Shown here piece after piece: positions 61,603 through 64,000 of a DNA stretch of 64,000 bases. Positions within the stretch are counted from its first letter, which is position 1, and every line of letters starts with the position of its first letter. Source of the DNA: CBDHGY01 sp965263325 (lineage in GTDB: Bacteria > Pseudomonadota > Alphaproteobacteria > Caulobacterales > Hyphomonadaceae); assembly GCA_965263325.1 (NCBI GenBank), contig CBDHGY010000002.1, positions 372,001 through 436,000 on the forward strand, given 5' to 3'. Both the position numbers and the translations under genes were made by a program. The notes beneath the pieces are model-generated. The model had not been told where the DNA came from. It did not search any database and saw nothing but the letters and a program-made list of their open reading frames with translations.

Positions 61603-62148
61603 ATGGCTGATGCCAAATGGTATATTGTTCACGCGTATTCAAATTTCGAAAAGAAGGTCGCGCAATCGATTCGAGAGCAGGCTGAACGCAAAGGTTTAGC
61701 TGATCTGGTTCTTGAAATTGAAGTGCCGACTGAAGAAGTCGTTGAAGTTGCACGCGGCAAAAAGAAGACGGTCGAGCGGAGATTCTTCCCGGGCTATGTT
61801 TTAATGAAAGCGGTACTGACCGACGACATTTATCACCTGGTCAAGGACACCCCAAAGGTGACTGGATTTTTGGGTGCTGAAGGCGGGAAGAAGCCCTTGC
61901 CGGTCCGGCAGCGTGAAGTCGACCGTATTCTCGGTACATCGGAAGATTCGTCTGAACCGCAACGCCTGCGCCCAACGGTCACCTACGAAGTCGGTGAGCA
62001 GGTTCGGGTAAACGAAGGTCCGTTTAACGGGTTTGAAGGTGCTGTCGAAGAAGTGGATGAAGAAGCCGGGCGATTGAAAGTCAGTCTTTCTATTTTTGGC
62101 CGCGCTACAAGCGTCGATTTGGAATACTCTCAAGTCGATAAGACTTAA
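61603..62148 (+). CDS. nusG: Transcription termination/antitermination factor NusG
   Basis: The 181-residue factor has the NGN domain (KWYIVHAYSNFEKKVAQSI, RRFFPGYVLMKAVL) and the KOW domain (GEQVRVNEGPFNGFEGAVEEVDEE). It binds RNA polymerase and couples with Rho or ribosomal S10. AGGAG precedes the ATG at 61603. In most bacteria rplK-rplA follow; here tRNA-His comes next, 72 bases away. Confidence 0.94.
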   Translation: MADAKWYIVHAYSNFEKKVAQSIREQAERKGLADLVLEIEVPTEEVVEVARGKKKTVERRFFPGYVLMKAVLTDDIYHLVKDTPKVTGFLGAEGGKKPLPVRQREVDRILGTSEDSSEPQRLRPTVTYEVGEQVRVNEGPFNGFEGAVEEVDEEAGRLKVSLSIFGRATSVDLEYSQVDKT

Positions 62149-62220
62149 TTCGGAAATGCGAATCAGATCGTAATATTGGCTTGAAGAAGGTCCGATTCGT
62201 CTGTATTTGGGCTTATTCGT

Positions 62221-62297
62221 GCCGCCTTAGCTCAGTTGGTTAGAGCGCTGGTTTGTGGAGCCAGAGGTCCTCCGTTCGAACCGGAGAGGCGGTACCA
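62221..62297 (+). tRNA. tRNA-His (anticodon GUG), A73 without G(-1)
   Basis: The 77-base sequence folds with acceptor GCCGCCT/AGGCGGT, D arm GCTC/GAGC, anticodon stem around TTGTGGA (anticodon GTG), T arm CTCCG-TTCGAAC-CGGAG, and an encoded CCA. The first pair is G-T. The discriminator is A, and the preceding base is T, not G. This matches the alphaproteobacterial form of tRNA-His that lacks the usual G(-1):C73 identity pair. Confidence 0.95.
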
Positions 62298-62441
62298 TTC
62301 TCTTTTATGGCGAAATTGCACAAAAAAAGGCACAATCCAGTGTCGAATTTGCCACGCGGAACTTCAAAACTCTGTAACTTTGCAGACCTTTTACATTTCG
62401 ACCATAGCCACCCGAAAAAAACTGTTCTAATGGAGACCCAT

Positions 62442-62454
62442 GCGGCTTTGCCGC
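62442..62454 (+). other. Short hairpin in the OmpA leader
   Basis: GCGGC-TTT-GCCGC lies in the 215-base stretch between tRNA-His and the OmpA gene, about 58 bases before the start. No T-run follows. It may be part of a structured 5' leader. I see no other feature in 62298-62512. Confidence 0.3.
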
Positions 62455-62512
62455 GTGTGTATCCTGCAACCGGCGGCAATCGTGCTTGATCGGTAGATAG
62501 AAGGGGATGGGT

Positions 62513-63769
62513 ATGAAAAAGACTCTGTTATGCGCTACAGCAGTCGCCGCTCTGTCGTCGACAGCTATGGTCGCAAACGCTGAGGAAGGCTGGTATGGCC
62601 GCGCTGACCTCGGCTACGGCTTTGATGGCCGTTTGGACCACGATCCTGCCGCTTCGGCGACTGGTTCGCTCCAGGGTGATTCGGATATTGAATCATCTTA
62701 TCTCGGCGATCTCGGTATCGGTTACGGTTTTGACAATGGCTTCCGGCTGGAAGGTGTTGTTGGATATCGTTCCGCCGAACTGGAAGCACCTGAAGGTGTG
62801 AACGGAATTCCTGCAGACATCGTTGATGCTAATACTGGCACATTGACACAATTTTCTGCGCACGCACCTGATGGCGACGCTCAGATTGTAGATGTGATGC
62901 TTAACGGTATTTATGACTTCAATCAGGAAGGCGCTTGGCAGCCTTACCTCGGTGCAGGTCTCGGTGTTGCGAAAGTAAAAGCAAAAGCGTCAAGCCTCGG
63001 CTTTGGCACAATCACTCCAAACACAGGCACAGTTCTTGGAACAGGTGTTGCGAACGGTTTCTCAGATTCTGAAACAGCATTTGCTTACCAGGGCCTCGCA
63101 GGTCTTGGCTACTCTCTGACTGAGCGCCTGAAGCTTGATCTTGGGTATCGCTACTACGTTGTTGAAGATCTCGACTTCAACGGCCGCGATTTCCTCGGCA
63201 ACGACTTTGCTTATGAAGGATCTTATCAAGATCACTCTGTGACAGCAGGTCTGCGGTATCAGTTTGGTGCGGCAACTCCGCCTCCACCACCGCCACCGCC
63301 GCCACCTCCACCACCAGATCCCGTTGAAGAGGTTGTAGAAGAGGCACCGCCTCCACCTCCGCCTCCACCACCACCGCCTCCACCAGAGCCAGCACCGGCA
63401 CCAGCGGTTGTATGTAGTGAACTCAATCAGGTTCTTACCGTGTTCTTCGCTTGGGACAGCTCTGATCTTACCAGCCAGGCGACTGCTGTTATCGATCAGG
63501 CTGTTGCGGACGTTAATGCGCAGTCTGCGTGTTCACCAAGTTCTGTAACAATCATTGGTCACACAGACACATCTGGTGGAACAGCCTACAACCAGCGTCT
63601 ATCTAACCGCCGTGCTGCGGTTGTTCGTGACGCGCTTGTAACTCGCGGCATCAGCGCTGATATCATCGGCACAGAAGCAAAAGGTGAGAACGAGCTGGCG
63701 AAAGCAACTCGCGACGGTGTTCGTGAGCCACTCAACCGTCGTTCAGAAGTGCGGATTATCGTACGATAA
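62513..63769 (+). CDS. OmpA-family outer membrane protein with polyproline linker
   Basis: This 418-residue protein joins an eight-strand outer-membrane barrel to peptidoglycan. A signal peptide (1-23, ending MVANA) precedes the barrel (about 24-253: WYGRADLGYGFDGRL to VTAGLRYQFGA). The linker has two runs of 13 Pro separated by DPVEEVVEEA, then EPAPAPA. The OmpA C-terminal domain (about 305-418) has FFAWDSSDLTSQATAVID, VTIIGHTDTSGG and NRRAAVVRDAL with the peptidoglycan Asp and Arg contacts. AAGGGGA fits ATG 62513; ATG 62507 is closer to it. A terminator follows at 63798. Confidence 0.93.
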   Translation: MKKTLLCATAVAALSSTAMVANAEEGWYGRADLGYGFDGRLDHDPAASATGSLQGDSDIESSYLGDLGIGYGFDNGFRLEGVVGYRSAELEAPEGVNGIPADIVDANTGTLTQFSAHAPDGDAQIVDVMLNGIYDFNQEGAWQPYLGAGLGVAKVKAKASSLGFGTITPNTGTVLGTGVANGFSDSETAFAYQGLAGLGYSLTERLKLDLGYRYYVVEDLDFNGRDFLGNDFAYEGSYQDHSVTAGLRYQFGAATPPPPPPPPPPPPPDPVEEVVEEAPPPPPPPPPPPPPEPAPAPAVVCSELNQVLTVFFAWDSSDLTSQATAVIDQAVADVNAQSACSPSSVTIIGHTDTSGGTAYNQRLSNRRAAVVRDALVTRGISADIIGTEAKGENELAKATRDGVREPLNRRSEVRIIVR

Positions 63770-63797
63770 TTTTTTAACGACAAAGACAAATCTTCAG

Positions 63798-63833
63798 ACG
63801 GCCCGGACAATCGTTCGGGCCGTTTTCTTTTCT
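63798..63833 (+). terminator. Intrinsic terminator after the OmpA gene
   Basis: ACGGCCCG and CGGGCCGT form an 8-bp stem, extended by GAC/GTT pairing around a four-base loop. A T-rich run TTTTCTTTTCT (63823-63833) follows. It is placed 29 bases after the OmpA stop and acts rightward. Confidence 0.9.
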
Positions 63834-63885
63834 AGATAAACTGCGCTATCGCATAACAAATTAGGAAATTGGGAGCGCAGGTGGC

Positions 63886-64000
63886 ATGTCAAAACCGGAA
63901 AAGGCTTACCGCAAGAAAACCATCGGAGATCATGAGCTCAGTCCTGAGTCTTTGGTCATTGGGTATGGATATGATCCGCACATGTCTGAGGGGTCAATTA
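63886..64000 (+). CDS. Cystathionine gamma-synthase/methionine gamma-lyase family, 5' part
   Basis: Only the first 38 codons are in the window. The peptide reads MSKPEKAYRKKTIGDHELSP, then ESLVIGYGYDPHMSEGSI. The block LVIGYGYDPxxSEG is typical of the PLP-dependent Cys/Met metabolism family, in members annotated as methionine gamma-lyase or cystathionine gamma-synthase family proteins. PLP-binding residues lie beyond the edge. GGGAGCG precedes the ATG. The gene is cut by the window end, not truncated in nature as far as can be seen. Confidence 0.7.
   Translation, partial: MSKPEKAYRKKTIGDHELSPESLVIGYGYDPHMSEGSI

Noticed and set aside
62253..62489. 78-codon frame overlapping tRNA-His
   Set aside because: It starts inside the tRNA and has no ribosome site or recognisable domain.
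63177..63401. Antisense reading frame through the polyproline region
   Set aside because: It is a by-product of the CCN repeats on the other strand, with no ribosome site and low-complexity protein.

Overview
The window looks like a chromosome segment of an aerobic, probably marine alphaproteobacterium of the Caulobacterales/Hyphomonadaceae/Parvularculaceae type. The support is a MipZ-type division-plane ATPase, a ClpS-ClpA pair, a tRNA-His with no G(-1) and with A73 (an alphaproteobacterial trait), TTAA-N7-TTAA (CtrA-like) sites, and a very large set of acyl-CoA enzymes. Moderate GC and uniform gene style suggest ordinary chromosome. I see no insertion sequence, prophage, CRISPR array or integron.

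Layout. 1-6.0 kb: a lipoprotein-like alpha/beta hydrolase, a leucine-type dehydrogenase, and a leftward Fur-boxed fbpABC ferric-iron importer whose permease gene is split by a frameshift. 6.0-10 kb: a small gene, thiO, an acyl-CoA dehydrogenase and a sphingosine-phosphate-lyase-like PLP enzyme. 10-12.4 kb: an uncharacterised membrane pair (four-TM coiled-coil protein plus TM-anchored vWA-like protein). 12.8-17.2 kb: an RND efflux pair. 17.2-24.8 kb: a single-chain biotin-dependent acyl-CoA carboxylase and an SDR, divergent from an AtuA-like protein, an enoyl-CoA hydratase and a TIGR03084-type protein, with two inverted repeats between them. 24.9-28.7 kb: a LacI regulator, SppA, a crotonase and tRNA-Leu(UAA).

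28.7-36.5 kb is a divergent catabolic island. Each arm has one acyl-CoA dehydrogenase with the catalytic Glu next to one without it, which is the arrangement of heteromeric dehydrogenases. The arms also carry a crotonase, a metallo-beta-lactamase-fold hydrolase and a tandem DsbA-fold (HCCA-isomerase-like) protein. 36.6-51 kb is mostly housekeeping: a TadG-like vWA protein, hydrolases, a GAF-GGDEF cyclase, thrB, a cyclophilin, panC, mipZ, a D,D-carboxypeptidase, a candidate small RNA, a DUF1499 gene, clpS and clpA. 51-59.3 kb returns to catabolism: a flavin reductase, a VOC-maiA-fah operon behind a strong 24-bp inverted repeat, a thiolase, another acyl-CoA dehydrogenase, a CaiB-type CoA-transferase and a Baeyer-Villiger monooxygenase. 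59.3-64 kb: a GH42 beta-galactosidase, secE-nusG without the usual ribosomal protein genes, tRNA-His, a polyproline OmpA protein and the start of a cystathionine gamma-synthase-family gene cut by the window edge.

Taken together the genes describe a cell that degrades branched, terpenoid-like, sterol-like or aromatic carboxylic acids through CoA thioesters. The best candidates for new biology are the 10.0-12.4 kb membrane pair, the divergent double dehydrogenase island, and the short terminator-bounded transcript near 47.55 kb. All assignments come from reading motifs by eye; no database search was run.
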